Positions 10,371 through 21,212 of a DNA stretch of 64,000 nt are shown here, in pieces (the stretch's first letter is position 1; each line of letters begins with the position of its first letter). Source of the stretch: Prorocentrum cordatum (taxonomy: Eukaryota > Sar > Dinophyceae > Prorocentrales > Prorocentraceae); NCBI GenBank assembly GCA_963575745.1, contig CAUYUJ010000903.1, positions 392,001 to 456,000 on the forward strand, written 5' to 3'. The translations under genes and the position numbers were made by a program. Under the pieces are notes generated by a model. That model saw nothing but the letters and a program-made list of their open reading frames with translations, did no database searches and had not been told where the DNA came from.

Positions 10371-10860
10371 GGCGGTGCGGGTGCTAAATAACACGCCGTG
10401 CGTGGCGGGGGCGATATCCTCGGATGCATCACCCCACGCGACGGCCGGAAAAAAACAATTTTTAAATAGGGGTGGGCATAATAATCGTATAGGACAATAA
10501 TGATGAAGAACATGAGAAAGGAGGGAGGGAGGACAAAAACAGGATAGCCCGTCTGTTTTCGGAATTGTATTATTATTATCATTACTCTGATTCGCATTAT
10601 TATTCGTCTTTTTATTAGTCTTACTGTTATGTGTTATCTTATTATTACTCTTGGTCTTATTGTACTTTTTGTCTTTCTGGACAAGCTGTCGAACTTATTT
10701 TTTTGCGGGTGCGGTGCTAAGATAACGCGCCGTGCGTGGCGGGGGCGGTATCCTCGGATGCACTACCCCACACGACGGCCAGGAAAAAAACAATGTTTCA
10801 ACAGGGGTGGTAATACAAGTCGTGAAGGAGAAGGATGATGAAGATAATGAGAAAAAAGCT
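10371..10860 (+). repeat. Direct duplication, period about 334 bases
   Basis: The block starting GCGGGTGCTAAATAACACGC at 10377 recurs at about 10711 as GCGGTGCTAAGATAACGCGC, followed in both by TGCGTGGCGGGGGCG, TATCCTCGGATGCA, AAAAAAACAAT and a GATGAAGA segment. Shorter GCGGTGCTAAT echoes follow near 11151 and 11207. Confidence 0.8.
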
Positions 10861-11100
10861 CGTATGATCATTCTTAGTTATATTATTTGTCTGATTCCGA
10901 TTATGGTTTCTAGTCTCATTAATATTATTAACATCGCTCTTATTACCATTATTATTATGGTTATTATTCGCATTATTACTCTTACTCTTATCCTTATGAG
11001 TATTTTTATTATTGCTAGTATTATCATTACTCTTATTATCATGCTTAGTACCCTTAATATTATCCGTATTACTCGTATTTCTCAAATTCCAATTCCAATT
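10545..11100. repeat. AT-rich ATT/ATC degenerate microsatellite
   Basis: The sequence is built from ATTATT, CTTATT and ATTACTC units with frequent changes, clearly AT-richer than its surroundings. The hydrophobic Ile/Leu-rich frames in it follow from the repeat and are not taken as genes. It overlaps the 334-base duplication. Confidence 0.75.
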
Positions 11101-11230
11101 GGATGCCACCCGAGCCGGAGCGCGGGAATGATTTATTTTCGTTCCATTTGCGCGGTGCTAATCATATCGTTCGGCGAAAACTGCCCCCCATAATTACTTG
11201 ATTACGGTGCGGTGCTAATGAGAACCCTCG

Positions 11231-12269
11231 GGGGGTTCCTTAATGGCTTGATGAGGTTATCGGGGTGGATTTTCTGCCCTCGAAACGCCCGCGACCCCCC
11301 CAGGCGGGGCCACATCCCGCACCCACGCGAAGACTAACTCTGGCGCTCCGCGGGCCGCGGCCCGGGGCAGAGCGGCTGCCTTCCTCGATGGAGGGGCCCC
11401 GGGCGGGCGAGCATCGAGCGAGCTGGCGCGCGAGCGCCTGTCAGCGTCTCGGGACACAGCCTGGCGCCCTTTTGGGCCCTGCTCCAGGGCACGTCTTCCT
11501 CGACGAGGGAGGTAGTGCAGTCGAGGCTGATCAGTGGGTCGGTCCTGCCAAGTGAAGAGCGCCCTTGCGTCCGGTGCGTTCGCGACCTATGCCTGCTGTA
11601 TTCCTGTGGCAATATTGCCCTCGGAAGGGTCTTTCGTCCTCTAGCGTGTCCTCTCCAATCAGCTCTGGCTGTATGCAAGAATTTTGCCGGCGTGTGCACT
11701 CGCTTCCTGGCAAGTCTCGGTCAGCTCTCAGAGTTCATGGGAGGTCCCGCCGGACCGCCTGCCCACTTCTCTCTCAGCAGATCATAGCGAGCCACATCTG
11801 GTCAGCCCGGCTGAGCGGCTGACCAGATTGGATCTGAGAGGGTCGGTTGTTTGACGGAGAGTTGGTGATACGGACATCCGCCCAGCTGCTGTTCACCTCC
11901 TTTGCTCGCCTTGGCTCCTCGGCAGACCCCTTTCAACGGCTGCCCTCAGCTTCTGTCCGACCTGCTGCCGCCGCAACGGATGCAGACCAAGAGGCTACAA
12001 CTCAACTAAGGAGCTGGACGACGTGCGCCTCCAGCAGCACACGCCCCCCGGTCATGCAAGCCTCAGCCGCAGCGCGACCCGTTGGACCCCGTGCGGCTCC
12101 CCAGCGGCATCTGCAGGGGGAGGCCCCGGGCAGCTGCGCACTCGGGCAGTCGGCCGCTCCTGCAGCGTGCTGCGCGTGCTCCTCGGGGCGCGCCGCAGCG
12201 CTGCTCCTGGGCAGCTCTCGTTCTTGGTGGGCTCCCTACTCGTGGCGCCGCTCCTCGACAGGGCCCGCA
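11231..12269. other. GC-rich spacer without a recognised gene
   Basis: Overlapping frames of about 60-160 codons occur on both strands, none with a recognisable motif. No repeat seen elsewhere in the window was found here. Confidence 0.5.
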
Positions 12270-12485
12270 TGGATTCGATCGATCCGATTCAACACCAGCC
12301 TCGGCCAAGTCGGTCCGATTCGATTCTGAGGTTCTGGCGATCAGATGCGGCCCGATGCTTGCATGGTGCTGCTGTGCATCCTGGCGCAGCCGATCCGATT
12401 CGCTTCGATTCCGTGCCGATCCAGCCCGATCTGACTTGCAATCCGATTCGATCCGACTTCCCGATTCGATGCTGGTTGATCCTGT
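12270..12485. repeat. Degenerate GATCCGATTCG repeat cluster
   Basis: The motif GATCCGATTCG or a close variant (CGATTCGATT, GATCCGACTT) recurs about ten times with irregular spacers. It looks like a decayed minisatellite. Confidence 0.65.
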
Positions 12486-13122
12486 CTCATGCTGCAGGGG
12501 CCACTCAGCGCCACTGTTCTGGACAACGGCAGAGACACGCTCGGTCCCAGGGCGCCCTCGTGGTCGCGCGTGCCTGTTTCCACCACGTGCGCATTGAGCT
12601 CGCCAGAGAGCTTCATCGTCGTCGGAGGTAGTGTGTGCGGAGGAGTCGGTGTACTCGAATCCGGCCCAACACGCCCCCGCCCCCACGCGTGGTCTGGAGC
12701 GCTGGTTCTGGTGCCGCTGCTTGAGACGCCTTGCAACAAGGTCACCGTCGCCGGGCAGTCCGAATGGATGGTGCACGGCGCCGCAGCGATGTGCGTCAGC
12801 ATGTGGGCCTCGTAGCTCCCCTGCGTCTCGAGAGGCTTGGAATGGAGCTGCACAGCCACACTGAGGGCACGTGCCTGCACGCAGCAGACAACCTCCCCGA
12901 AGCGATTGCTCTGCGCCGGGGCGCACCCTGCTCTGGCAAGCCACGGGGTCCGCCTGTACAGGCAGGACCGCCGTTGGAGAGGAGCCCGGTGAGGTCACCG
13001 TCCGGTCGGCGGTGCCAGAACACGTGCGCGTGGCTCCACGCCTGGGTTGAGGACGGCCGCTTCGGGAAGGGTGTCCTCGGGGGGAGAGCCGGCTTGCAAG
13101 GGGACGGGGGTGAGGGGTGACT
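12486..13122. other. GC-rich spacer without a recognised gene
   Basis: No supported gene. A minus-strand frame has a Cys-Pro-x-Cys ... His-x3-His pattern, but it is too weak to call a zinc finger. Confidence 0.4.
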
Positions 13123-13272
13123 CAGGAGGGGAAAAGCACAGTCACAATTCATCGTCGATTCCCCAGAAAATACGGGAAGATATGGGAAGTTGGGGGGAAG
13201 ACGAAAACCCAGAACATGTGAAAATATGGGGGATCCTGGGATTTGAGTGTATTTCTTTGTGTGTCCCTGGGC
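13123..13272 (+). repeat. Dispersed repeat pair, copy 2 (partner at 9538-9692)
   Basis: Same block order as the 9.5 kb copy, including GGGGGGAAGACGAAAACCC and TTTGTGTGTCCCTGG. Confidence 0.8.
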
Positions 13273-13473
13273 CCCCTCATTGACGAGAGGATGGAGCGGC
13301 GAGGGGAGGTGAAAAGAGCGGAGCGCGCATGGAAACACTCCGGGAGGTAAGCATGCGCGGTGCCCCCCAGCTTGTGGACCACGCAGACGGTGCTCTGGTG
13401 CGGATCCCCCTCGTCGCCCCCTTCCCTCTCCTCCTCCCCCCTTCCCTCTAGGCCTCCCAGGTGGGGTCGGAGT

Positions 13474-13683
13474 AGATGGGGTCGGAGGATCGCGCCGCAT
13501 CGCCGATGCATCGCCGATGCGGCACGATGCGGAGCCCGATATGCTTCACGTCGACGTCGCCGATGCATCGCCCACCCACGTCGACGATGCATCGCCGGTG
13601 CATCGCCGATGCATCGCCGATACATCGTCGATGTATCGGCGATACGGCGCGATCCGCCGACCCCATCTTCTCCGACCCCATCT
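13474..13683. repeat. Palindromic element built of GATGCATCGCC units
   Basis: The left arm begins AGATGGGGTCGGAGGATCGC and the right arm ends with its imperfect reverse complement, GCGATCCGCCGACCCCATCT-like. The interior is tandem TCGCCGATGCA units in both orientations, so most of the element can fold on itself. The right terminus GACCCCATCT is present twice. Confidence 0.75.
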
Positions 13684-14148
13684 AGTTAGGAGGCCTCTAT
13701 TCCCACCATCTTCCCTCCAAGTATCGCATTTTTTTCATGAACTCGGTACGGATTCCTGTAACAAGGGTTGCTGCTCAGTGTTTGGTCGGTTCCCTGCGAC
13801 GTTTCGACGCACTCGGCTTCGTATCGTATCGAGTGGGCGTCGGTGAAGCCCTTGGCTGTTCTACCCTACGTGTCAACTTGGCGCCCTGTCGCAGGATCAA
13901 AGTGATGCTTGAACGACAGCCCCACATGTCACAATTAATACACATGTTGCGCATTTGCAAGCATCTCGAACTGCCCACCACTTGTTCGTGTGGAGGAACG
14001 TCCTCACTTTGAATTGCGAGGGCCACGCCCTGCGATGCCCGTGCCCCACGCCCATCGCGTGACATGGTGGAGCTGGTTTTCGCCAGTGCTTGTCGTCGAT
14101 TTAAATGCGACGCAGCAAACGTGGGTGATTCATGAATTGGAAGTGTTG
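13684..14148. other. Spacer, nothing recognised
   Basis: This is less GC-rich than its surroundings. Short frames of up to about 95 codons on both strands have no recognisable motif. Confidence 0.5.
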
Positions 14149-14307
14149 AGTCCAGCCTGTCCCTCTACAGGAGGAATATTCAAAAACAGTATACAAGTAG
14201 TCTGGGGACGATTTTTGTTGTAGCATTTTGTGATTATTTGTTGGGTTATGTTTTGGGTATCTTTAATTTGTCGCCCAAGATCTGCCTGTATGGGGGACAC
14301 TCCCGAC
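14149..14307 (+). mobile_element. Family M MITE-like element, copy 5
   Basis: The left end is AGTCCAGCCTGTCCCTCTAC, the right end TGTATGGGGGACACTCCCGA, and the core TAGTCTGGGGACGATTTTTG is intact. It is followed by CTAATGG. Confidence 0.85.
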
Positions 14308-14428
14308 CTAATGGTAGTGTCCAGGCCTGCTCGGAGGGAGATGTTGTTGGGGGGGGGGCAGAGGGCATCGAAGTCAGTCGGGAAGGACGGGGGGGAAGCG
14401 AAGGGAGGGCGGAGGGCTCCATGCTTTA

Positions 14429-14559
14429 ATTCGGGCCTGTCCCTCTACAGGAGCAATGTTAAAACATAGTCGAAACATAGTCTGGGGACGATTGTTCTAC
14501 AATGTTCGATAATGTTTGTTTTTTCCCCCAGGATCCGCTTGTAGGGGGACATGCCCGAC
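14429..14559 (+). mobile_element. Family M MITE-like element, copy 6
   Basis: The left end is ATTCGGGCCTGTCCCTCTAC after TTTA, the right end TTGTAGGGGGACATGCCCGA, with core TAGTCTGGGGACGATTG. It is a shorter internal version, about 120 bases from copy 5. Confidence 0.9.
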
Positions 14560-14786
14560 CGACTGCTCCTTCTTCCATCACCCGGCAAGCTTTCGTGTGT
14601 CTTATCCTCCCGTCTTCCGCCTCCGTTGGGCTCCTCCCTGTCTCCTCATCCCTCGCTCTCCCTTCTCATCACTCATTCCTCCTCACTGCCCTCAACCACT
14701 CCTCGTTCCAATGCGCTTCCTCCTCCGAACTGCCTTCCAGTCCGTTCTCCTTGCACTTTCATCGCTTCTCACTTGTTTCGGGGGCG

Positions 14787-14942
14787 CGCAAACATTGATT
14801 AGCGGTCCATGGATCTGGCGCGCGGTCGCCAAATCCATGGATCGGGGGAGGTGCCCTCCCCAAAATGCGGCCAGTGCCGCCTCGTTCGGCCCATGGAAAG
14901 GGGACCCGTCGCCAATCCACGCCCCCTTGATCCATGTTTGCG
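14787..14942 (-). repeat. Family H hairpin repeat, copy 2 (inverted)
   Basis: On the minus strand it starts with the GCAAACATGGATCAAGGGGG-type end and closes with the CCATGGA hairpin and a GTTTGCGCGCC-type end. It lacks the AAATCGCGGATTTCC block present in the other three copies. Confidence 0.8.
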
Positions 14943-15075
14943 ATCACCTGATTGTTGTTGCGTGTTCTTCCTTCCGCCCGTGCGTACACCGTATTCACCC
15001 GCCGCATCCCTCGATCCTCTCGTCCTCCACTCTGCCCCCTCGTCGCTCTTGCCGCTGCTCCCCGTTCTATCCTGA

Positions 15076-15215
15076 AGTCGGGCCTGTCCCTCTACAGGGA
15101 GAATAGTCAAACATTGTCTGGGGACGATCTTTGTACCATTGTTGATTATTCTTTGGGAGTAGATCTTTGGGGATTTTTTTCGTCCAGAATCCGCATGTAG
15201 AGGGACATGTCCGAC
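15076..15215 (+). mobile_element. Family M MITE-like element, copy 7
   Basis: The left end is AGTCGGGCCTGTCCCTCTAC, the right end ATGTAGAGGGACATGTCCGA followed by CCTAATTC, with core TGTCTGGGGACGATCTTTG. Confidence 0.9.
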
Positions 15216-15900
15216 CTAATTCTATCCTGTTCAATCCCTCCCTTCATCCGCCTTTTCCTCCGTCTCCTCCCTCCTCCCTCCTCTTCGTGGGTCTCAGTCT
15301 TCCCTCTCCCTTCTTCCTTCCTGAAGGAAGCAGGAGGATGCGGCGGGGAACGGGGCCAGGGAAAAAGGCGAAGGAGGGAGGGGCCAGGAGGTTGAGTAGC
15401 ATGATGAGCATGGGCAGGAGTAGGAGAGGGAGGTGGCATGGGGGAGGAGGAGCAGGGGGGAGGGTTGGGGCGCGCAGGCGAAGTCACCGGGGAGTTCGTC
15501 AGGGAGAGGGTGTGCCTCGGGAGCGAGGCGTGGCCTGACGAGGCGGCCCTCCTCAACTCGTTCTCCCCCTCCGTCCCCGCTCCTCCCCCTCCTCCCCGTC
15601 CTATCGTCCTCCCTTCCGCCCCCACTTTTCCCTGCCCTTCCTCCCCGTGCCGGAGTAGCCGTCGATATCTGAGCAATTTGGCGATCTCTTCGCGCATGCT
15701 CGTATTCCTTTTCCCCGTGCTATTCATCCGTGGTGACCGCCAATTTCTTTCCCTTCTTGCCATCCCCCATCCATCCTCCCCCCCCTGTCCTTCCTCCAGT
15801 CGGCGTTGGTGGCTCAGGCACATTGACAACCGACGGAGAGAGGAATTGCTGAAACTCTCGCAACGACCGGCCCGCAATCGCACGGGCCAGAGAGGGAGCC
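15216..15900. other. Pyrimidine- and purine-rich low-complexity spacer
   Basis: CCTCC- and GGAGG-rich tracts alternate. The long frames on both strands are low-complexity and hold no recognisable domain. Confidence 0.6.
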
Positions 15901-16745
15901 ATGGGGACATGGCAGGTGGATGGCGATTGCAGCAGCACTCTTGACATGGGCACTGATGAAGTTGTCATTATACAATCTTTTTGCGCTACGAGAGAGTGGA
16001 ATGTGATTGTACTGGCAGGGATACACCAAGGGGCTGGGCCTGAGCGGATGACGAAAGTTAGCCACACATATCATACGGCTCTGCAGCTTGGGGCAGCGAA
16101 GGGAAATGCAATAACAAGTCCTGTGGTGCGATTTTCATGTTTTCCAACGATATGACGACATACAGGGCTTTCCACACGCAGTAGTCACCTCCTCCCCACA
16201 TGCAAGGTAGAGCGGCGGGTATCAGATTGAGGGCAAGAGCGTACGACGTTACAGAATTAGCAGTCTGTTTACCGCCAGACAATGGGCACACGAACAATGT
16301 AATGATTTCAACATGGGCCGAGGAGACATGCGACGACACGGGTGGCAAATCTATTAGTACTGTGGGAGGGGACATCAACAGCCAGTTGGGAATGCACAGG
16401 TCAGACAGCAGGGATTTGGTGGTCAGCAGGCACAGTCCGAGCAAACATGCAGCATCATTGTGTCCAGTGTCTAAGGAAGTGGAGAACGACAGTGGCACAG
16501 CATTCAGGGCATTTTGTGTGCGCAGCTCACCCTCTGTGGTCACGACATTCATTGATTGTGAGCCTACTTACTACTGCGTGAAGTACTAGAAGATGCGGTC
16601 GAGCAAGATAGTCAACATGCTAGTACCGACCGGGCCATTACCCCATGTGTGGATGCGCAGCATTGAGAGGAGTGGCAAAGACACTTCAGACTATCGAAGC
16701 GAAAGGGCACAAAGACCACATCCCAGTGGGCTTGGATATTGGACT
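15901..16745 (+). pseudogene. LINE-A endonuclease domain (decayed)
   Basis: This is an apurinic-type (EEP) endonuclease, which nicks target DNA to prime reverse transcription in LINEs. The piece at 15901-16070 includes TREWNVIVLAGIHQG, equivalent to the catalytic-Glu segment but with Gly where Glu is usual. The piece at 16200-16590 reads AYDVTELAVCLPPDNG and STVGGDINSQLGMHRSD, with the Gly-Asp-x-Asn block intact (16365-16379). A third frame at 16684-16740 reads LQTIEAKGHKDHIPVGLDI, containing the terminal Asp-His pair. At least three frame changes and one stop make it non-functional. The assignment is by motif order. Confidence 0.7.
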
Positions 16746-16858
16746 GGAGCGCCAATTTCATTTACGAGCAAGCGGGGGCAGCAGAGAGCAGACACAGAGG
16801 TGGACCGGAGGGTGCTGAGAGCAGAATTCCTCCGCGCGTTCGACCGCCTCCAGGAGGA

Positions 16859-16995
16859 GCATTAGCGAGGTCCTCTTGGAGTGACAGCCAGGCTAAGCTT
16901 CCAAGGTAAGCATTCGCGAGGTCGTTTCGGAGCGCATCGCAAGAGGGCCCTTTTGACCCCCCTGGAGAAACATTAGCGAGATTCCCCTGGAGTGC
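16859..16995 (+). repeat. Three copies of a 25-base imperfect palindrome
   Basis: Copies lie at 16859-16884, 16910-16935 and 16970-16995. The pattern is GCATTAGCGAGG followed by a TTTCTCGGAGTGC-like half. Five more occur between 27101 and 29473, all in the same orientation. Confidence 0.7.
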
Positions 16996-17008
16996 AACTC
17001 ACGAGGAG

Positions 17009-18060
17009 ATGGCGCCAGACGTAGCTCGGAGTGAGCTGCAAGAGCGCCCTACAGCAGATCAAACGCGGAAAAGATGGAGTGGGGCGGCCAGAGACGTTAT
17101 GAGTGAGGTGTCACCGATCAAGAAGAAGCAGGGGGACAAGGAGGTGGCCGCATTCCAATTACTACGACACTCCCTACTGGCTGAGAGGATGAAGTTCCGA
17201 GTGGACATGGCAGGCTCAAATGCGCAGGGGAGATGGGGCAATGCCAAGGAGCAGCTGACGCAGATGCAACCAGCGCCACGCAGACGCAGGACGGAGCTGG
17301 AAAAGGCAAGAGAAAATAAGCCTTCAGAGGAGATGTGGTGAGCATGCGAGAACAAGAATTTCCGCGAGATGCACGGACCCAGGGTGGGATATCAGTGGAA
17401 TGGGAGAGGGCCTTTAAACATATTATATCTCAGCGCGGACGTGGTGGAGCACAGGGGCGCGGCTTGCACAGCTGGGCAAACGCCCCCATGAAGTGGGCTG
17501 GCAGCCAAGCCGATGGACCTGGGAGAGTATGAGAAGGAGCACGACGAGATGGTCGCAGGAAGAACGCCGCACCCATTGGATGTGCACTTGGGAGCGCAAG
17601 TGGAGAGGAACAAGAGCGCCAAAGTATTGCAGGACAGCGGCGAGAAGGCGAGGCCCCCACCGTGGGGGGTACCAGTCGAACTAGCCAGGTGATATTTGGT
17701 CCCGCAGTCAACTTGGAGGACCGCGGGCAGCTGGGCAAGAAGCTGGAAGAGCACAGAGCATGCGCGGCGGAGAAGCGCGATGACGAGCGGGGCCTGGACA
17801 AGTGCAGCGCGCTGCACAAATGCAGGGTGGGGAGGTCTATACTTCAGAAGATGGGTCGGACATCGGGAAGGGCGTTGCGCGCGGGCGAAGAGGACGGCGG
17901 AGAGGCGCTGAGGGCGACGGAAAAAATGCCACATGGGGTGATGCGAGCAGGCTGGATTAGGATCTCCGGCATTAGGAAAAAAAGAAGCAAGCATGGGGTG
18001 CCGGAGTTAGCTGGGGGACATCCTGATAAGCGCCGCCGATCGCACGCCGCGCCGCTGGAC
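17009..18060 (+). pseudogene. LINE-A linker region (decayed)
   Basis: The open piece at 17009-17341 is Lys/Arg/Glu-rich. At 17522-17691 a short frame reads GEYEKEHDEMVAGRTPHPLD and then GAQVERNKSAKVLQDSG, a type of linker between endonuclease and RT that I associate with dinoflagellate LINEs. A further frame at 17700-18060 begins VIFGPAVNLEDRGQLGKKLE. No RT catalytic motif is visible, so its extent is uncertain. Confidence 0.45.
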
Positions 18061-18262
18061 TGACACTGACGCGTTGTATTCTCAGCGGAGAAGGGCGACC
18101 AAAAGAAAGGAATGGGAGGGGCAAGCGTCGCGCGCGCACTGCTCAATGGGATCCCCCCCCCCTCTCTTTGTTCCACTTCCCAGAGGCATCCACCGCGGAG
18201 GAGAAGCGCCGAAGCGCCCACGCTGGGCACGGGGGGGGGGGGCTGGGAACACATCGCGGGGG

Positions 18263-18633
18263 AATGCGATGATTTGCGTTGAGGCTGCACAGTGGAGGGC
18301 CTGACAAGCAGGAGTGACCGCCGTCGCAACCATTTGCGCTTGCACGAATGCATTAGCTAGCACGGAACGCAACCTATCATTGACATCAGTCTTCGCCGCG
18401 TCGAGAGAGGGGGGGAATTACCATTTGCGGAAGACGCGCCGCACAGGGGGAATGCGATGATTTGCGTTGAGGCTGCGCAGTGGAGGGCCTGACAAGCAGG
18501 AGTGACCGCCATCGCAAGCATTTGCGCTTGCACGAATGCATTAGCTAGCACGGAACGCAACCTATCTTTGACATCAGTCCTCGCCGCGTCGAGAGAGGGT
18601 GATTTACCATTTGCGGAAGAGGCGCCGCGCAGC
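18263..18633 (+). repeat. Tandem duplication, 188-base period, two units
   Basis: The unit starting AATGCGATGATTTGCGTTGA at 18263 is repeated at 18451 with few substitutions. Both units include GCATTAGCTAGCACGGAACG and end with ATTTGCGGAAGA(C/G)GCGCCGC. Confidence 0.9.
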
Positions 18634-18944
18634 GCGTCCATGAGTATGGAATGCGCAGACGATTGGCTGCATGCAAGGACTGCGAGAGGAGCGTGAATGG
18701 GGATTACCTTGCGCCCGAGACAGTTCAACGATATTGACGACCTGCACGCGGGGCAATGGCACCAGGAAGAAAGGGGGCGGGGCGAGATGCAGACGCTGCA
18801 TGATACGGAGGATCCAGTCAACGAGCAGGAGCACGACCTCTCGCTCAACGCGCTCATGGGCGGCATCACCACAACCCGCGCGGATGTCTCGTCGGGCCCA
18901 TCCGGCTGCCACCTGGGTTTAGCGAGTTAAACTCGGAACACCAG

Positions 18945-19199
18945 GTGAAGCTTGGCGAAAGCGAGGCCACCTCGGTTCGCGCGGGCCCCCAGGCGCAATC
19001 GGCTCTAAGCGGGAGCGAGGTTATCGCGGTTCGCCCAAGAGTTTTTTTCACGAGAATCGCGGGGCAGGTCAACTTCATCATTCAGCGCTTGGATAGCCAG
19101 CTGGGAAAAGGGTGGATGGGGCCTGAACCCAGCCAAGACCAACCACCTGGTAGCTCCGCTGGGGCCAGGGCGAGACGGGGCCACGCGGCAGCTGCAGAG

Positions 19200-19271
<72 letters not shown>

Positions 19272-19790
19272 TATATATCAAAAGCACGCCGATGGGAGAT
19301 GAGAGCAATGGGGCCGCACCTACCAGGAGATCAAGGGCACGCAGGAGAGATGGGGAAGAGGTGTGATGCCATGCAGCTTGCCCGCTGGCAGCACGGGTGC
19401 TTCTCGTCTTCAGATATTGCTGACAACGCAATGAAGGAGATGATCCAGGCGTTTGCGGCGGGGGCGGGTCTCAGCGGGCTGGCGGCGCATGTGCCGGGCG
19501 AGCGCCGCCCGAGGGCACTGGACAGTGCGATGGCGTTCTTTGTGGGAAGGGCGGCTGGAGGCAGAGTGAGCCGGGCGGAAGCAGACGGCGCAACCAGGTG
19601 CTACGCCAGCAAGGAAGTGCTCAGGAGAAGGGGGGTGCCGCGCTGCCCGACGGCCCCGGGGATGCGCAGGTTGGGTGGCGCAGAAACTGGGCGAAGTATC
19701 CAGGGGACTTTGGCGCCGAGCTGGCGGCGGTTTTTGGGGCGTCGAAACTGGGCAGCCTCTGCCAGGTCGTGAAAATTGAAAACGGATGGA
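18945..19790 (+). pseudogene. Open frame in LINE-A tail, interrupted by an (AG)n run
   Basis: A 275-codon open frame crosses an (AG)n microsatellite at 19199-19268, which adds an Arg/Glu run. Before it lies VFFTRIAGQVNFIIQRLDSQ and after it SSSDIADNAMKEMIQAFAAG, which may be a distant RT motif-C region, but the usual Asp-Asp pair is not present. It is downstream of the endonuclease and linker, so it may be the remains of the LINE-A polymerase region. Identity is not established. Confidence 0.3.
19199..19268. repeat. (AG)n microsatellite
   Basis: About 70 bases of near-perfect AG repeat, followed by a short (AT)n. Confidence 0.95.
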
Positions 19791-19799
19791 CATGTGAAG

Positions 19800-20914
19800 C
19801 TTCTACGCCATGAGCCAAGTAGGCGGTCAGGGACTGTCGGGCGCCGGTGGAGGTCAGCGAGGGCGCGCGGCTCCGGCGCCCGGTGAGTTGGACCGCAGCA
19901 TCTCACGCCAATCGGGAGGGGCATAGGACGCAGCGCCACCTGAGATTACGGTGGGTGCGCGGAGCGCAATTTACTACAGCGGCGGCGCTGGCATGGCACA
20001 GGAGAGCAGCGCAGATCTGTCTTCTTCTGGCCCTCTGACCCCCGGCCTGGCGATTACGAATGAATGCCCAGCCCTTGATGCACGAGTTTGTTCGCGACGG
20101 AAAAATCCACGACGCACCGCGTGAAGATAGCGATGGAGGGTCACGGCATCTGCTTCAAAAACAGAAGCTGTTGGATTCACCCAGTGCGTGAGCCCCCTTC
20201 CCTTACTTGCTTGTCAGCTTGCTCCTGCGTTGGATCGCCCTGTCGGTCGGCCTCCTCGCACGCCTTCTCGTTCGGCGTCGGCGGTGGCGTCGCGGCGGGC
20301 AGCAGGCGTGCCAGCTGTTGCAGCGGCAGTCCCCATGGAAGCTGACTTTCGGCCAGCATCCAGGGCGGGCGCGTCGCCTTCGCGAGAGGCAGCCAGGGCG
20401 CCGTGCAAGAAACCGTCTCATGCTTCCGAGCAATGGTACGAATCTTCCCCCAATGATTGATGATGGGCCACTTCCTGATAGCGTTGATGATGGGGACAAT
20501 TGCACTTCGTGCGGCGCGGGGGCCTCGTCGGGCCCGTCTGGATTTTATTCAGGGGAAGGGGCAGCCAAACTGCGGTCAAGATCGCCATACCCGGGTCTTG
20601 CTATCGAGGAGCGTCGCGAGCTTGACTAATGCAGAGAGTCGTTTGGCTGCCCGCACTCGCTCCCTTGATGCAGTAGGTCTTCAGGAACTGTGAGGCTGCT
20701 ACACATAGTGCACACATTCTGGGGCTACGTGCACACATGCGCCCATCCATGCATGCGTCTGAGGGTGAATTGAGCTATGGATTTGCTTTGGTTTCCCAGT
20801 ATTCCAGCAGCTACTCGGACATTTCCCTGGGCTCCACTGTGGTCCTGGCCACCCCCTGAGCGATGCATCATTTAGCGCTGGCACGGTATCGTAGAGATTG
20901 GCGCACCTTCGTAT
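19800..20914. other. Spacer without a recognised gene
   Basis: Frames of up to 140 codons occur on both strands with no recognisable motif. It may be further decayed LINE sequence. Confidence 0.4.
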
Positions 20915-21180
20915 ATGTTTTCTTTGCACATACGTGAATGGTCAGCAGATCGCAGTGCGCAGTTGCTCATGCAGGTGGCATCTGTTGTTCGTGTCATTTG
21001 TTCCCCCTACCTCATGTCTGCTGCTGGGAATATGTCACCTGAAGAACTAGAGGCAGTCGGCTTTCTAGAGCTCGAGGACGGCCTTGTCATTGCCCCTAGT
21101 GGCAATACTTACGAGAGTGGTTGTGGTTTCTCTGAGATTGGTTCTTGTTGTGGACCATGCCTTTCCTTCTGCCACTTGCG
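20915..21180 (+). pseudogene. LINE-B endonuclease C-terminal part (decayed)
   Basis: The frame reads AAGNMSPEELEAVGFLELED followed by PSGNTYESG, corresponding to the Gly-Asp-Phe-Asn-Met-Ser-Pro-Glu-Glu-Leu segment of dinoflagellate LINE endonucleases, with the Asp replaced. A shifted frame then reads LRLVLVVDHAFPSA, equivalent to the following substrate-loop segment. The N-terminal half is not recognised. Confidence 0.55.
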
Positions 21181-21190
21181 AAGTTCTCTG

Positions 21191-21212
21191 CCCCCCCCCC
21201 CCCCCCCCCCCC
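21191..21212. repeat. Poly-C run
   Basis: A run of 22 C residues inside LINE-B, probably expanded after insertion. Confidence 0.95.

Noticed and set aside
12063-12998. Minus-strand CPQCG ... HADAH zinc-finger-like pattern
   Set aside because: A single loose Cys/His match in a GC-rich frame, without conserved hydrophobic positions or a second finger.
16058-16552. A 164-codon minus-strand frame
   Set aside because: It is antisense to the LINE-A endonuclease motifs, which are far more specific.
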